Positions 38,858 through 48,182 of a DNA stretch of 64,000 nucleotides are shown here, one piece after another. The notes beneath the pieces are model-generated. The model made no database searches and was not told the origin of the DNA. It saw only the letters and a list, made by a program, of their open reading frames with translations. Each line of letters starts with the position of its first letter. Position 1 is the stretch's first letter. Both the position numbers and the translations under genes were made by a program. The stretch is from positions 310,001 through 374,000 of the forward strand of contig NZ_CABVQK010000007.1 of assembly GCF_902499335.1 (NCBI RefSeq), written 5' to 3'. Origin of the DNA: Burkholderia lata (GTDB taxonomy: Bacteria; Pseudomonadota; Gammaproteobacteria; Burkholderiales; Burkholderiaceae).

Positions 38858-40075
38858 TTACTTCGAGATGTACCACAGCGCATCCGCGCTGGCGCGCGAG
38901 GGCTGAGCGGCCGCAGCCGGCACTTGAGCCGGCGCGGGCGGCGGCGTGTTCGACGTGATGGCCGTCGGCAGCGTGGCCGGAATGTTCGCGGTCGACGGCG
39001 AGGCCGCCGTGGTTCCCGACGTCGAAGGCGTATTCACGTACCACAGCGCATCGGCCGACGCCGTGCGTTTTGCCGGCGTTGCCGCCGGACTGGCTGCCGT
39101 GTTCGTCGCCGTGTTCGCCGACTTTTTCGAGCCAGCCGCCGCCGTCGCCGCCGTGCCCGTCCCGGCCTGCGCCGTCATGCCGGCGCCATTGCCCGCGCTC
39201 CGCTGCGCGCGCGCCTCGAACGGCCCGAGCTGGAAGATTAACGTTTGCGCGGGACGTGTCAGGACGGCATACGGAAACTGCAGCTCCCACGACATCAGCA
39301 CGCGCCCGGACGACGTCTCGGTGAAGATCGCCGGCACGTGCTTCATGTCGCTGAACTGCACGTAGATCCGCGCGCCGTCGTCGAAGACCTGGGTCGGCTT
39401 CGCCTGGTCCGCACCCGTGACCGTCCATCCGAAGTTGTACGAGCCGGCCGGGCCGGCGGGGCCACCCTGCGGCGGAGGCGGCGGGGCCGACGAAATCGTG
39501 CGCGGACGTGTGACCTGCTGCGCGGCGGGCGCGCTCAGGCTCGCGAACGGGTTGTACGCCTGGGCCTGTTGCGGCGGCGTAAAGGACGGTGGAAGGATAG
39601 GCATGGGAGTATCCGGCGAATCCGGCATGGTCCGGATTGCATCATAGACCTTGCGCGCATACGCGAGGCGCTTGTCGGGCGAGGCGGAGTTGTACGCGCC
39701 GATCGCGTTCCAGTTGGGGCCGAGCTGGCGGATGTTCTGCGACAGGATCCACGCGCCGACATACGCGTTCGTGCATGCATCGAACAGGCTTTCCCGCGTG
39801 ATGCCTTCGCGCGCGAGCGTCGGCAGCCAGGTGCTGTTGATCTGCATCAGGCCGATGTCGACCGTGCCGTTCGTATTGGTGTTGACGGCGCTCGGATTCA
39901 TGCCCGACTCGACCTGCGCGATGCCGCGCATCAGGCTGACGCTCACGTGCTGGAACGTGGCCGCGTCGTCGAGGCAATCGGCCCGCGCGACACCGTGCAG
40001 CGCGCACGACATCGCAATTGTCGAGGCGATTTTCAGCGTTTCTCGGCTGATCGAACGGGTTGTCTGACGCGGCAT
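38858..40075 (-). CDS. Lytic transglycosylase fused to a VirB9/TrbG-like domain
   Basis: This 405-residue exported protein has a leader to about residue 32 (VARA-D), then a soluble lytic transglycosylase domain (residues 33-150) with catalytic Glu56 in IAQVESGMNP, and GLMQIN and AYNS motifs, as in VirB1, IpgF and BfpH. After a Pro-rich linker (150-210), residues 212-285 read like the C-terminal beta-sandwich of VirB9/TrbG: PTQVFDDGARIYVQFSD, PAIF, GRVLMSWELQFPYAVL. A low-complexity Ala/Thr/Pro tail carries the motif ASADALWY at 339 and again at 395, the second at the C-terminus. No other type IV secretion gene is nearby. Such a fusion suggests a self-contained cell-wall remodelling factor for a secretion or pilus machine encoded elsewhere. 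Confidence 0.82.
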   Translation of the reverse strand: MPRQTTRSISRETLKIASTIAMSCALHGVARADCLDDAATFQHVSVSLMRGIAQVESGMNPSAVNTNTNGTVDIGLMQINSTWLPTLAREGITRESLFDACTNAYVGAWILSQNIRQLGPNWNAIGAYNSASPDKRLAYARKVYDAIRTMPDSPDTPMPILPPSFTPPQQAQAYNPFASLSAPAAQQVTRPRTISSAPPPPPQGGPAGPAGSYNFGWTVTGADQAKPTQVFDDGARIYVQFSDMKHVPAIFTETSSGRVLMSWELQFPYAVLTRPAQTLIFQLGPFEARAQRSAGNGAGMTAQAGTGTAATAAAGSKKSANTATNTAASPAATPAKRTASADALWYVNTPSTSGTTAASPSTANIPATLPTAITSNTPPPAPAQVPAAAAQPSRASADALWYISK

Positions 40076-40485
40076 GGCAGGATGGGGCGGAATCCGACCG
40101 CCCGGTGCAAGGAAATTACGCAGACGCGAAGTGTGCCATAGCGAGCAGGCAAATGGCTCGCGTCAAACTTTCCTTTGCATTTGCCCGTGCGTTCGCCACG
40201 CATTTTTATCGCGTCCGATCACACGATGCGGCGAAGCATTATCGGTAAAAATGGCCGGATTTTTGCGCGAATGCGGGGGCAGCGGCGGCGCCGGAATACT
40301 GACGTATCGCGTCATTCGCTTGGGGAAATCGGTGCTGAATCAAACCGGATGGAAATCGCGCGGCAGTCGATATCCGGGTTGAAAAGGGCGATGAAAAGGC
40401 GATCCGGAAACATCGGCGGCCGAAGCCGCCTTATCGGTGAATGCGGATTCGGCCGGCCGCGCGGTGCGCAGCCGGCCGTTTTGCA
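40076..40485 (+). other. Intergenic region between transglycosylase and porin genes
   Basis: About 400 bases, A/T-richer near 40130-40260, where the minus-strand transglycosylase promoter should lie. It also contains the hairpin at 40415-40430 downstream of the porin. No gene is recognised. Confidence 0.5.
40415..40430 (-). terminator. Terminator hairpin downstream of the porin gene
   Basis: On the minus strand GGCGGC, tetraloop TTCG, GCCGCC is followed by GATGTTT. A six-base GC stem with a UUCG loop is a typical strong terminator hairpin, 56 bases after the porin stop. A second, larger GGCCGGC/GCCGGCC hairpin lies between it and the stop (around 40453-40475). Confidence 0.55.
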
Positions 40486-41646
40486 TCAGAAGCGGTGACG
40501 CAGGCCGAGGTTGACCATCGTCTGCGAACTCGTGCCCGCGTAGCCGTACGAACCGATCGACGCCTGCGCGGCCATCGAGCCGCCCTTGCCGTCGCCGGTC
40601 TGGCCGCTTGCGTGCTGGTACGCGGCGGTCAGGTAGACGTCGGTGCGCTTCGACAGGTTGTAGTCCGCGCCGGCCGATACCTGGTGATAGGTGGCCGACG
40701 TGTCGCCGCCCGAGCGTGTGTAGCTGTAGCCGACGCCGACCAGCAGCGCATTGGTCGCCTGGTAGTTCACGAAGCCTTGCCCCGTGTTGTAGTGCTCGTT
40801 CGAGCCGAACACCGAGCTTCCATCGCGGCGGTACTGCGCGTTGCTGTAGCCGAGGCCGAACGTGAACGGGCCGGCCACGTACTGGCCCGCGATGCGCGCG
40901 ATGCCGATCGAATGCGCGCTCGCATAGCCGCTGTTGACCGGACCGTCGAACGTGCCGTCCGACGAGCTGGTCCAGCCGCTGCGCTGGGTGTTCGACGCGG
41001 GGCTGTTGGTCGTATGGAAGTAGCCGCCCGCGACGCTGAACGGCCCGTTGTTGTACGACACGGCGGCCGAATACGAATTCGCGGCGCCGGTGCTGCCGGC
41101 AATGCCGCCGAACGAGTACATCGCCGAAAACTGCAGGCCCGAATAGACGGCCGACGTGTACTTCACCGCGTTGTCGACGCGGAAGCTGTTGTCGTAGTTG
41201 TCGACGTCGCCCGCCGTCGCGAACACGCTGCCGAGATAGTTGTCGGCGGTGATGCCCTGCACGAGGTCGATGAGCGGATCGTACTGGCGGCCGAACGTGA
41301 GCGTGCCGTAGCGGTCGCTCGTCAGGCCGACGAACGCCTGCCGGCCGAACATGCGGCCGCCCTGGCCCATCCGGCCGTTGCTCGGGTCGAAGCCGTTCTC
41401 GAGCTGGAACAGCGCCTTCAGCCCGCCGCCGAGATCCTCGGTGCCTTTCACGCCCCAGCGGCTGCCGGCCAGGTTGCCCGCGCTGCTGTTGCCGAGCATC
41501 CACGCGTTGTCCTTGCCCTGCGCATGGTTCACGTAGGTGATCGACGTGTCGATCACGCCATAGAGCGTGACGCTCGACTGCGCATGCGCGACGGGTATCG
41601 CCGCGAATGACGCGATGGAAATCAGCGAGAGGGTCGTGCGTTTCAT
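40486..41646 (-). CDS. General porin (Burkholderia OmpC type)
   Basis: This 386-residue protein has a signal peptide MKRTTLSLISIASFAAIPVAHA followed by QSSVTLYGVIDTSITYVN, the conserved first strand of neisserial/Burkholderia porins. The loop-3 motif FGRQYDPLIDLV, repeated amphipathic strands and terminal NLGLRHRF with Phe at the end mark a 16-stranded trimeric porin. AAGGAGATGAC precedes the ATG. A long A/T-rich upstream region (41650-41960) presumably carries its regulated promoter. Confidence 0.95.
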   Translation of the reverse strand: MKRTTLSLISIASFAAIPVAHAQSSVTLYGVIDTSITYVNHAQGKDNAWMLGNSSAGNLAGSRWGVKGTEDLGGGLKALFQLENGFDPSNGRMGQGGRMFGRQAFVGLTSDRYGTLTFGRQYDPLIDLVQGITADNYLGSVFATAGDVDNYDNSFRVDNAVKYTSAVYSGLQFSAMYSFGGIAGSTGAANSYSAAVSYNNGPFSVAGGYFHTTNSPASNTQRSGWTSSSDGTFDGPVNSGYASAHSIGIARIAGQYVAGPFTFGLGYSNAQYRRDGSSVFGSNEHYNTGQGFVNYQATNALLVGVGYSYTRSGGDTSATYHQVSAGADYNLSKRTDVYLTAAYQHASGQTGDGKGGSMAAQASIGSYGYAGTSSQTMVNLGLRHRF

Positions 41647-42213
41647 GTCATCTCCTTGCGCATTGGATTGTGTTCGTGATCCGGAATGGCAGGAGACTAC
41701 CGAGCCCGATTAAAACGGCAAAAATGAAATTCTCTTTTGTGGCCTGACGCAGACAGGGATGTCCTCCGATCGCTGCAATCGAGGGATTTGAATTGTTGAA
41801 AATTGCGTATCAATTGATTGTCATTTCGCGATTTCGCCATTGCGGCTTGCATATCTCGCGATAATTTCGGGCAATTCGGGGAGGAATCACGGTGACCAGG
41901 ATATTGTTATCGATCCGTCAAATAATTATTTAATGAATCGAATTGGCCGGGGTGTAATGAATGTGTTATCGGCGCGCCGCGCGTGCCTGGCGGTGTCGTC
42001 ACGGATCGGCCACCCATTCCTGTTTCATGATCACTGTGTGCGGGGAACGCGGAGCGTGTGCCGCGCCAGGGCGTGACCGCCATCGGTGCGCCGCGCGCCG
42101 GAGCGCGGCAGCGGCCACCGCGCACCGGAACCTCGGTCGCCGGTCCGGTTTTGTATATAATAATCATTCTCATTTACAAAATTGTTGACGCCTGCGTACC
42201 CCGGAACCCGGCC
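41647..42213 (+). other. A/T-rich control region between porin and ECF sigma genes
   Basis: No gene is recognised in these 567 bases. The half next to the porin is unusually A/T-rich for the window and probably contains the porin promoter and binding sites of nucleoid or osmotic regulators. The other end carries a Fur box before the ECF sigma gene. Confidence 0.55.
42157..42175 (+). promoter_or_regulatory. Fur box upstream of the ECF sigma operon
   Basis: ATAATAATCATTCTCATTT lies 39 bases before the sigma-factor ATG. The block ATAATCATT-x-TCATT agrees with the Fur consensus hexamer array at all but one base. The site predicts iron-repressed expression of the downstream sigma, anti-sigma and receptor genes. 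Confidence 0.8.
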
Positions 42214-42723
42214 ATGTCTGCTGACAAGCTGTCTCTCCATCGAGAAATCGACGCCCTCTACACCGGCCACCACGCGTGGCTGCGCGGCTGGTTGAGCCGG
42301 AAGCTCGGCTGCGCGCACCGCGCGGCCGATCTCGCGCACGACACGTTCATGCGCCTGCTCGCGCGCGACGAGCCGATCGGCGCCGACGAGCCGCGCGCGT
42401 TCCTGACGACGGTCGCGCAGCGCGTGCTGAGCAACCACTGGCGGCGCGAGCAGATCGAGCGCGCATATCTCGATGCGCTCGCGCAGCGCCCTGAAGCGTA
42501 CGCGTCGTCGCCGGAGGAGCGGGCCGTCGTGATCGAGACGCTGCTCGAAATCGACCGGCTGCTCGACGGCCTGCCGCTCGCGGCGAAGCGGGCGTTCCTG
42601 CTCGCGCAGCTCGACGGGCTCACGCAGGCCGAGATCGCGCGCGAACTCGGCGTGTCGCTTGCAACGGTGAAACGCTATCTCGTGAAGGCCGGCACGCAGT
42701 GCTTCTTCGCGATGGCGGCCTGA
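42214..42723 (+). CDS. ECF sigma factor, FecI/PvdS type
   Basis: Encodes 169 residues from the ATG at 42214; a longer frame runs back through the Fur box. Region 2 (ADLAHDTFMRLLARDEPIGADEPRAFLTTVAQRVLSNHWRREQIERAYLD) and region 4 (GLPLAAKRAFLLAQLDGLTQAEIARELGVSLATVKRYLVKA) are those of iron-starvation sigma factors. It would direct transcription of the receptor gene after a signal relayed by the FecR-like protein downstream. Confidence 0.93.
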   Translation: MSADKLSLHREIDALYTGHHAWLRGWLSRKLGCAHRAADLAHDTFMRLLARDEPIGADEPRAFLTTVAQRVLSNHWRREQIERAYLDALAQRPEAYASSPEERAVVIETLLEIDRLLDGLPLAAKRAFLLAQLDGLTQAEIARELGVSLATVKRYLVKAGTQCFFAMAA

Positions 42724-42726
42724 CCG

Positions 42727-43713
42727 ATGGCCACCCCGGGAGCGCCGGCGGTGCCGCCGCAGGTTGCGCGGCGCGCGGTCGAATGGTGGGTCGACCGGCA
42801 GGCCGGCCGTACCGATGAAGCGTTCGATGCCGCGCTCGCGCGCTGGCGCGCGGAAGATCCGATGCACGACGCGGCATGGCGCCATATCGAAACGATGCAG
42901 CGCAGGTTCGGCGGGCTGGCGGCCGGGCTCGACCCGCAGGCCGCGCACGCGGCGCTGCTGCCACCGCGTGCGGGCCGCCGCCGGGCGGCCGTGAAGACGC
43001 TGGCCGTGCTGCTGTTCGCGGGCGGCGCCGCATGGATGGCCGAGCCCGCGCGGCGGGCGGCGATCTGGCCGGCGGACCTGCGCACGGCGGTCGGCGAGCG
43101 GCGCACGGTGACGCTCGCGGATCGCACCGTCGTCGTCCTCGATACCGACACGGCGCTTGACGTGCGCTTCGACGATGCGGCGCGCCACCTGCGCCTGCTG
43201 CGCGGCACGATCATGGTGACGAGCGGCCACGACGATCGCGTGCCGGCACGACCGCTCGTCGTCGCGACCGCGCAGGGCGAGCTGCGGCCGCTCGGCACAC
43301 GCTTCGCGGTGCGGCAGCGCGACGGCGCGACGCGCGTCGAGGTGTTCGCCGGCGCCGTGCGCGTGCAGCCCGACGATGCGGCGGCCGGCGCGCGCGTGAT
43401 CGCGGCCGGCGAGGGCGCGGATTTCACGCGCGACGCGATCGGCGAGCCGGCACCGCTCGATGCGTATGCGTCCGCGTGGACGGGCGGCATGCTCGTCGCG
43501 TCGCGCATGCGGCTGGCCGACCTCGTCGCCGAGCTCGACCGCTATCGCCGCGGCAGCCTGCGCTGCGACGCGGCCGTGGCCGACCTGCGCGTGTCGGGCA
43601 CCTATCCGCTCGACGATCCCGCGCGCGTGCTCGACACGCTGAAGGCGACATTGCCGATCGACGTTCACTACCTGACGCGCTACTGGGCGACGGTCGTGCC
43701 GGCTCGTTCGTGA
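42727..43713 (+). CDS. FecR-family anti-sigma/sigma regulator
   Basis: This 328-residue protein has an N-terminal cytosolic DUF4880 segment (ARRAVEWWVDRQAGRTDEAFDAALARWRAEDP), a single membrane segment around residues 90-108 and a periplasmic FecR domain (AVGERRTVTLADRTVVVLDTDTALDVRF). A C-terminal secretin/STN-like part interacts with the receptor. It starts three bases after the sigma gene. It senses the loaded receptor and releases the sigma factor. Confidence 0.92.
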   Translation: MATPGAPAVPPQVARRAVEWWVDRQAGRTDEAFDAALARWRAEDPMHDAAWRHIETMQRRFGGLAAGLDPQAAHAALLPPRAGRRRAAVKTLAVLLFAGGAAWMAEPARRAAIWPADLRTAVGERRTVTLADRTVVVLDTDTALDVRFDDAARHLRLLRGTIMVTSGHDDRVPARPLVVATAQGELRPLGTRFAVRQRDGATRVEVFAGAVRVQPDDAAAGARVIAAGEGADFTRDAIGEPAPLDAYASAWTGGMLVASRMRLADLVAELDRYRRGSLRCDAAVADLRVSGTYPLDDPARVLDTLKATLPIDVHYLTRYWATVVPARS

Positions 43714-43767
43714 GTGTTTTAAAAAAAATTTCTGCCGACCTGAGCTGTTTCTCGATGTTCGCGTGAC

Positions 43768-46344
43768 ATGGGTAATGAAAGCAGCACTGGCCCATCGTCC
43801 ACCGACCTCCCGATCATGGTTTCCATCCGTTTCACGTATCGGCGCCGTCCGGCGCCTGCCCGACATCTGCCGCGCGAGTCGCGCCCGGCAGCACCTGCCG
43901 CGCCGGGCCGCCTCGCGCGCCGGCTGGCCGGCGCCGTCCTGGTGTCGGCGCTACTGCCGCTGCCCGCGCTGGCCGACACCGACACCGATGCGGCGCCGGC
44001 CGCGCAGCGCGCGGCGCGCCGTGCGTTCGACATTCCGGCCGGGCCGCTCGAGGCGGCGCTGAACCGGTTCGGCCGCGACGCGGGCATCCTGCTCGCATTT
44101 CCGGCCGAGATGACGGCCGGCCTGACGAGCGGCGGCGTGCAGGGCCGCTTCGACGTCGATGGTGCGCTCGACCGCCTGCTCGCGGGCACGGGGCTCGTCG
44201 CGCTGCGCCAGCCGGGCGGCGGTTACACGCTGAAGCGCGCGGACGGTTCGGTTGCACGGCCCATGGCGGCCGGCGTCGCTGCGGGCGCCGAGTTGCCCGC
44301 GATCAATGTGCGCACCAGCGCGCTGCGCGCCGAAAGCTATCGCGCGCCGAAGGAGGCGGGCGTGCTGCGTTCCGACATCCCGCTGCTCGACACCGCGCAG
44401 GCCGTCAACATCGTGCCGGCACAGGTGCTGCGCGACCAGCGTCCGCGCAATCTGGACGACGCGCTCGGCAACGTCAGCGGCATCACGCAGGGCAATACGC
44501 TCGCGGGCACGCAGGACACGATCATGAAGCGCGGCTTCGGCGGCAACCGTGACGGCTCGATCATGCAGAACGGGATGCCGCTCGTGCAGGGGCGCGCGTT
44601 CAACGCGGCGGTCGACAGCGTCGAGGTGCTGAAGGGGCCGACGTCGCTGCTGTACGGGCTGATGGACCCGGGCGGCGTGGTCAACGTCGTCACCAAGCAG
44701 CCGCAGCTCAAGCGCTACAACGCGATCTCGCTCGGCGCGTCGACGTTCGGGCACGGCAAGAACGGCGGCAGCGCGACCTTCGATTCGACCGGTCCGGTCG
44801 GCGATTCGCGGCTTGCGTACCGGCTGATCGTCGACCAGTCGAACGAGCAGTACTGGCGCAACTTCGGCGAATACCGGCAGACCTTCGTCGCGCCGTCGCT
44901 CGCATGGTATGGCCGCGATACGCAGGTCGCGGTGTCTTACCAGTACCGGAAATTCCATTCGCCGTTCGACCGCGGCACGGCGCTCGACCCGCGCACCAAC
45001 GCGCCGCTCGACATTCCCGCGCGGCGGCGCATCGACGAGCCGTTCAACAACATGGACGGCGAATCGCACCTCGCGCAACTGAGCGTCGATCATCAGTTCA
45101 ACGCGGACTGGAGCGCGCATTTCGGCTACAGCTACAACCGCGAGACCTACGACGCGAACCAGTTGCGCACGACGGGCGTCGATCCGGTGAAGGGCACGAT
45201 GACGCGCAGCAACGACGCGACGCACGGCTCGCTCAGCACCGACAGCTACGGCATCGGCTACGTGAACGGCAAGCTGATGCTGGGCGGGATGCAGCACGAC
45301 GTGCAGGTCGGCTTCGACACCGAATACCGCCGCATCTACCGCAAGGACATGCTGCGGCAGGCCGTGAAGACGCCGTTCAGCTACATCAATCCCGTCTACG
45401 GGCTGCTGCCGCCGTCGAGCACGGTGTCCGCAAGCGACAGCGACCAGACCGACACGCTGCACGATGCGTCGGCGTTCGTGCAGGACACGATCCACTTGAC
45501 CGACAAGTGGATCGTGTCGGGCGGGTTGCGCTACATCACCTACAACCAGGTCGCAGGGCGCGGCCGGCCGTTCGTCGCGAACACCGATCTGAGCGGCTCG
45601 AAGTGGCTGCCGCGCGCGGGCGTCGTCTACAAGTGGACCGATACGTTCTCGCTGTACGGCAGCTATTCGCAGTCGCTGAAGCCGTCATCGTCGATCGCGC
45701 CGATGACGGGTTACATCATCGACGGCGCGACGCCGCCCGAGGAAGCGACCGCGTGGGAAGTGGGCGGCAAGCTCGACTTGCCGGGCGGGATGACCGGCAC
45801 GCTCGCGTTCTTCAACATCGACAAGAAGAACGTGCTCGTGTCGCAGTACAACGACGCGACGAAGCTGACCGACTGGCGCACGTCGGGCAAGGCACGCTCG
45901 CGCGGTATCGAGCTCGACGTGTCGGGCAAGATCGGCGAGCGCGTGAACGTGATCGCGAGCTATGCGTACATCGACGCGAAGACGACCGAGGATCCGCTGT
46001 ACACGGGCAACCAGCTGTGGAATGTCGCGCGCCACACCGCGTCGCTCGCGGCGGTCTACGACTTCGGCACGGTGGTCGGCGGCGACGACCTGCGCATCGG
46101 TGCAGACATGCGCTACGTCGGCGCGCGGCCCGGCGATTCGGCGAACAGCTTCACGCTGCCGTCGTACGTGCTTGCCGATGCGTTCGCCACGTACGACACG
46201 CGGATCGGCAAGCAGAAGCTGTCGTTCCAGCTCAATGTGAAGAACCTCTTCAATCGCACCTACTACCCGTCGAGCGCGAACCGTTACTTCGTCGCGATCG
46301 GCGATGCGCGACAGGTGTCGCTGCTCACCACGCTGCAGTTCTGA
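43768..46344 (+). CDS. TonB-dependent siderophore receptor with STN signalling domain
   Basis: Up to 858 residues; an internal ATG at 43816 is an equally good start and leaves a basic signal peptide ending ALA-D. An STN domain follows (RRAFDIPAGPLEAALNRFGRDAGILLAF, about residues 85-155), which contacts FecR for transcriptional signalling. The plug (DNALGNVSGITQGN-like, VEVLKGPTSLLYGLMDPGGVVNVV) and the barrel with terminal VSLLTTLQF complete an FpvA/FoxA/FhuE-like ferri-siderophore receptor. No siderophore biosynthesis genes are adjacent, so it may take up a xenosiderophore. Together with the sigma and FecR genes it forms a complete cell-surface signalling system. Confidence 0.93.
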   Translation: MGNESSTGPSSTDLPIMVSIRFTYRRRPAPARHLPRESRPAAPAAPGRLARRLAGAVLVSALLPLPALADTDTDAAPAAQRAARRAFDIPAGPLEAALNRFGRDAGILLAFPAEMTAGLTSGGVQGRFDVDGALDRLLAGTGLVALRQPGGGYTLKRADGSVARPMAAGVAAGAELPAINVRTSALRAESYRAPKEAGVLRSDIPLLDTAQAVNIVPAQVLRDQRPRNLDDALGNVSGITQGNTLAGTQDTIMKRGFGGNRDGSIMQNGMPLVQGRAFNAAVDSVEVLKGPTSLLYGLMDPGGVVNVVTKQPQLKRYNAISLGASTFGHGKNGGSATFDSTGPVGDSRLAYRLIVDQSNEQYWRNFGEYRQTFVAPSLAWYGRDTQVAVSYQYRKFHSPFDRGTALDPRTNAPLDIPARRRIDEPFNNMDGESHLAQLSVDHQFNADWSAHFGYSYNRETYDANQLRTTGVDPVKGTMTRSNDATHGSLSTDSYGIGYVNGKLMLGGMQHDVQVGFDTEYRRIYRKDMLRQAVKTPFSYINPVYGLLPPSSTVSASDSDQTDTLHDASAFVQDTIHLTDKWIVSGGLRYITYNQVAGRGRPFVANTDLSGSKWLPRAGVVYKWTDTFSLYGSYSQSLKPSSSIAPMTGYIIDGATPPEEATAWEVGGKLDLPGGMTGTLAFFNIDKKNVLVSQYNDATKLTDWRTSGKARSRGIELDVSGKIGERVNVIASYAYIDAKTTEDPLYTGNQLWNVARHTASLAAVYDFGTVVGGDDLRIGADMRYVGARPGDSANSFTLPSYVLADAFATYDTRIGKQKLSFQLNVKNLFNRTYYPSSANRYFVAIGDARQVSLLTTLQF

Positions 46345-46399
46345 CCACGCAATCGCCGCGCGGCCGTCATGCCGGCGCGCGGCTTCGGAGAAGATCCAG

Positions 46400-47179
46400 A
46401 TGAACCGGAACATGAAGACCGGCGCCGTGCGCGCCGTTGCCGCCGGTGCGCGGCGTCGCGCACTGCGCGCGATCGCGGGCTCGGTGCTCGCGATCGGCGC
46501 GGGCCTCGGCCTCGGCGCAGGGGCAGCCACGCCTGCGTTGGCGGCCGATGCACCGCAGGCCGTCACGCGTGTCGCGATGCTCGTGCAGCTGCGCGGCCCG
46601 AACCTGAAGGTCGACGAACGCATCGGCCAGCATCTCGGCGAACGTGGTTACGCGGTGCGCCTGATCGACGAATCGTCGACGCCCGATGCGGCGCGCGATG
46701 CCGACCTCGTCGTGATCTCGTCGACGGTGTCGTCGAAGAACGTGCGGCCCGGCTGGCGCACGCTCGACAAGCCGCTCGTGACCTGGGAAAACGATCTGCT
46801 CGACGATCTCGCGATGACCGGCAAGCGTCATGACGTCGACTTCGGCGAAACGGGCAAGGAGCGCTACCTGTGGCTCGTCAATGCGCCGCACCCGATCGCG
46901 GCCGGGCTGCCGGCCGGCGCGACGAACGTGTACGGCAAGCAGGCGCCGATGAGCTGGGGCAAGCCGGGGCTCGGCGCGATCACGATCGCGACCGTGTACG
47001 GCCAACCCGACAAGGCCGCGATCTTCGCGTACGAGAAGGGCGCGACGATGGACTACGAAGCGCTCGCGCCGGCGCGTCGCGTGATGTTCTTCCTCGACAA
47101 CGACACGTTCGTGAACCTGTCGCCAGCCGGGGTCGCGCTGTTCGATGCGGCCGTCGACTGGGCGGCCGGGCGGCGCTGA
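46400..47179 (+). CDS. Exported protein with a glutamine amidotransferase-like/ThuA-like fold
   Basis: This 259-residue protein has a long leader ending PALAADAP. The mature part alternates strands and helices: RVAMLVQLRGPNLKVDERIGQHLGERGYAV, DADLVVISSTVSSKNV and PLVTWENDLLDDLAMTG. This resembles class I glutamine amidotransferase-like domains of unknown function seen in secreted proteins; no catalytic Cys triad is visible. It follows the receptor gene by 56 bases and probably belongs to the iron operon. Function is not established. Confidence 0.65.
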   Translation: MNRNMKTGAVRAVAAGARRRALRAIAGSVLAIGAGLGLGAGAATPALAADAPQAVTRVAMLVQLRGPNLKVDERIGQHLGERGYAVRLIDESSTPDAARDADLVVISSTVSSKNVRPGWRTLDKPLVTWENDLLDDLAMTGKRHDVDFGETGKERYLWLVNAPHPIAAGLPAGATNVYGKQAPMSWGKPGLGAITIATVYGQPDKAAIFAYEKGATMDYEALAPARRVMFFLDNDTFVNLSPAGVALFDAAVDWAAGRR

Positions 47180-47194
47180 TCGGCAACATCGGCC

Positions 47195-48070
47195 CTAGGC
47201 CGCCTGCCGTGCCGCCGCTTCGATCAGTTGCGCGAGCATCTGCGCCGGCTCCGACATCGTCCGCCGCGCGCGATGCACGAGCCCGATGTCGCGGTGGAAC
47301 GTGTGATGCCCGAGGTCGATCGCGCGCACGCCGGCCGGCCAGCGGCGATACACGGCCGTCTGCGGGACGATCGCGACGCCGACGCCGTTCTCGACCAGCT
47401 TGACGATCGCGTCGAGCTCGTCGAGCTCGCACGTGTCGCGCACCGCGATGTGCATCTTCCTCAGAAAGCGATCGACCTGGCGGCCGCCGAACGACGCGCG
47501 GTCGTAGCGCACGAACGGCTCGCTCGCGAGCAGCTCGGCCCAGTCCTTGCCCTTCGCGCCGCGCGGCACGATCAGCCGGAACGGTTCCTGCACGAGCGTC
47601 GTCCAGTGCAGGTCGCTCTGCAGCGAAAACGGCGGCCGGATGATCGCGGCCATGTCGATTTCGCCCGCATCCACCCGGTTGACCAGTTCGATCGATAGCC
47701 CCGGTATCACGCGCGTGCGGCACGCGGGATGCCGGCGATGGAAATCGGCGAGCGCGGCCGGCAGCAGCGCGCTCTGTACCGACGCGATCGCGCCGATCGT
47801 CACGCGCACGCTGGCCGGCGAACCGGGCGCCGTCGAGCTCAGGTTCTCGTACAGGCCGATCAGCGCCTGCGCCTGGTCGAGCACGTGATGCCCCATTTCG
47901 TTGAGCCGGGCCGACCGGCCTTGCCGGTCGAACAGCGCGAAGCCGAGCTCGGCTTCGAGACGCTGCATCTGCGCGCTCACGGCCGCCTGCGTGAGCCCGA
48001 TACGGTTGCCGGCCGCGGCGAACGTGCCTTCCCGGGCGACGGCGACGAGGGTTTTCAGTTCGCGGATCAT
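47195..48070 (-). CDS. LysR-family transcriptional regulator
   Basis: This 291-residue LysR protein has an N-terminal helix-turn-helix (LKTLVAVAREGTFAAAGNRIGLTQAAVSAQMQRLEAELGFALF) and an effector domain to residue 285. It is divergent from the VOC protein gene, with a perfect inverted repeat across its own start, and is the likely regulator of that gene and of itself. Confidence 0.92.
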   Translation of the reverse strand: MIRELKTLVAVAREGTFAAAGNRIGLTQAAVSAQMQRLEAELGFALFDRQGRSARLNEMGHHVLDQAQALIGLYENLSSTAPGSPASVRVTIGAIASVQSALLPAALADFHRRHPACRTRVIPGLSIELVNRVDAGEIDMAAIIRPPFSLQSDLHWTTLVQEPFRLIVPRGAKGKDWAELLASEPFVRYDRASFGGRQVDRFLRKMHIAVRDTCELDELDAIVKLVENGVGVAIVPQTAVYRRWPAGVRAIDLGHHTFHRDIGLVHRARRTMSEPAQMLAQLIEAAARQAA

Positions 48071-48094
48071 TCATCAATTCTGTTTGTGAATGAT
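48066..48094. promoter_or_regulatory. Inverted repeat at the LysR/VOC divergent region
   Basis: ATCATTCA and TGAATGAT form a perfect 8-base inverted repeat with a 13-base spacer. The left arm covers the LysR start codon. The very A/T-rich stretch after it (48096-48121) is where the VOC promoter must lie. Confidence 0.45.
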
Positions 48095-48182
48095 GCAACT
48101 ATATATTGATTTAATTTTTGCTTGACCTTGACTACCATGGTGTCGTCCTCGCGCCACGCGAGCGTTCCATCACGAGGCAATC

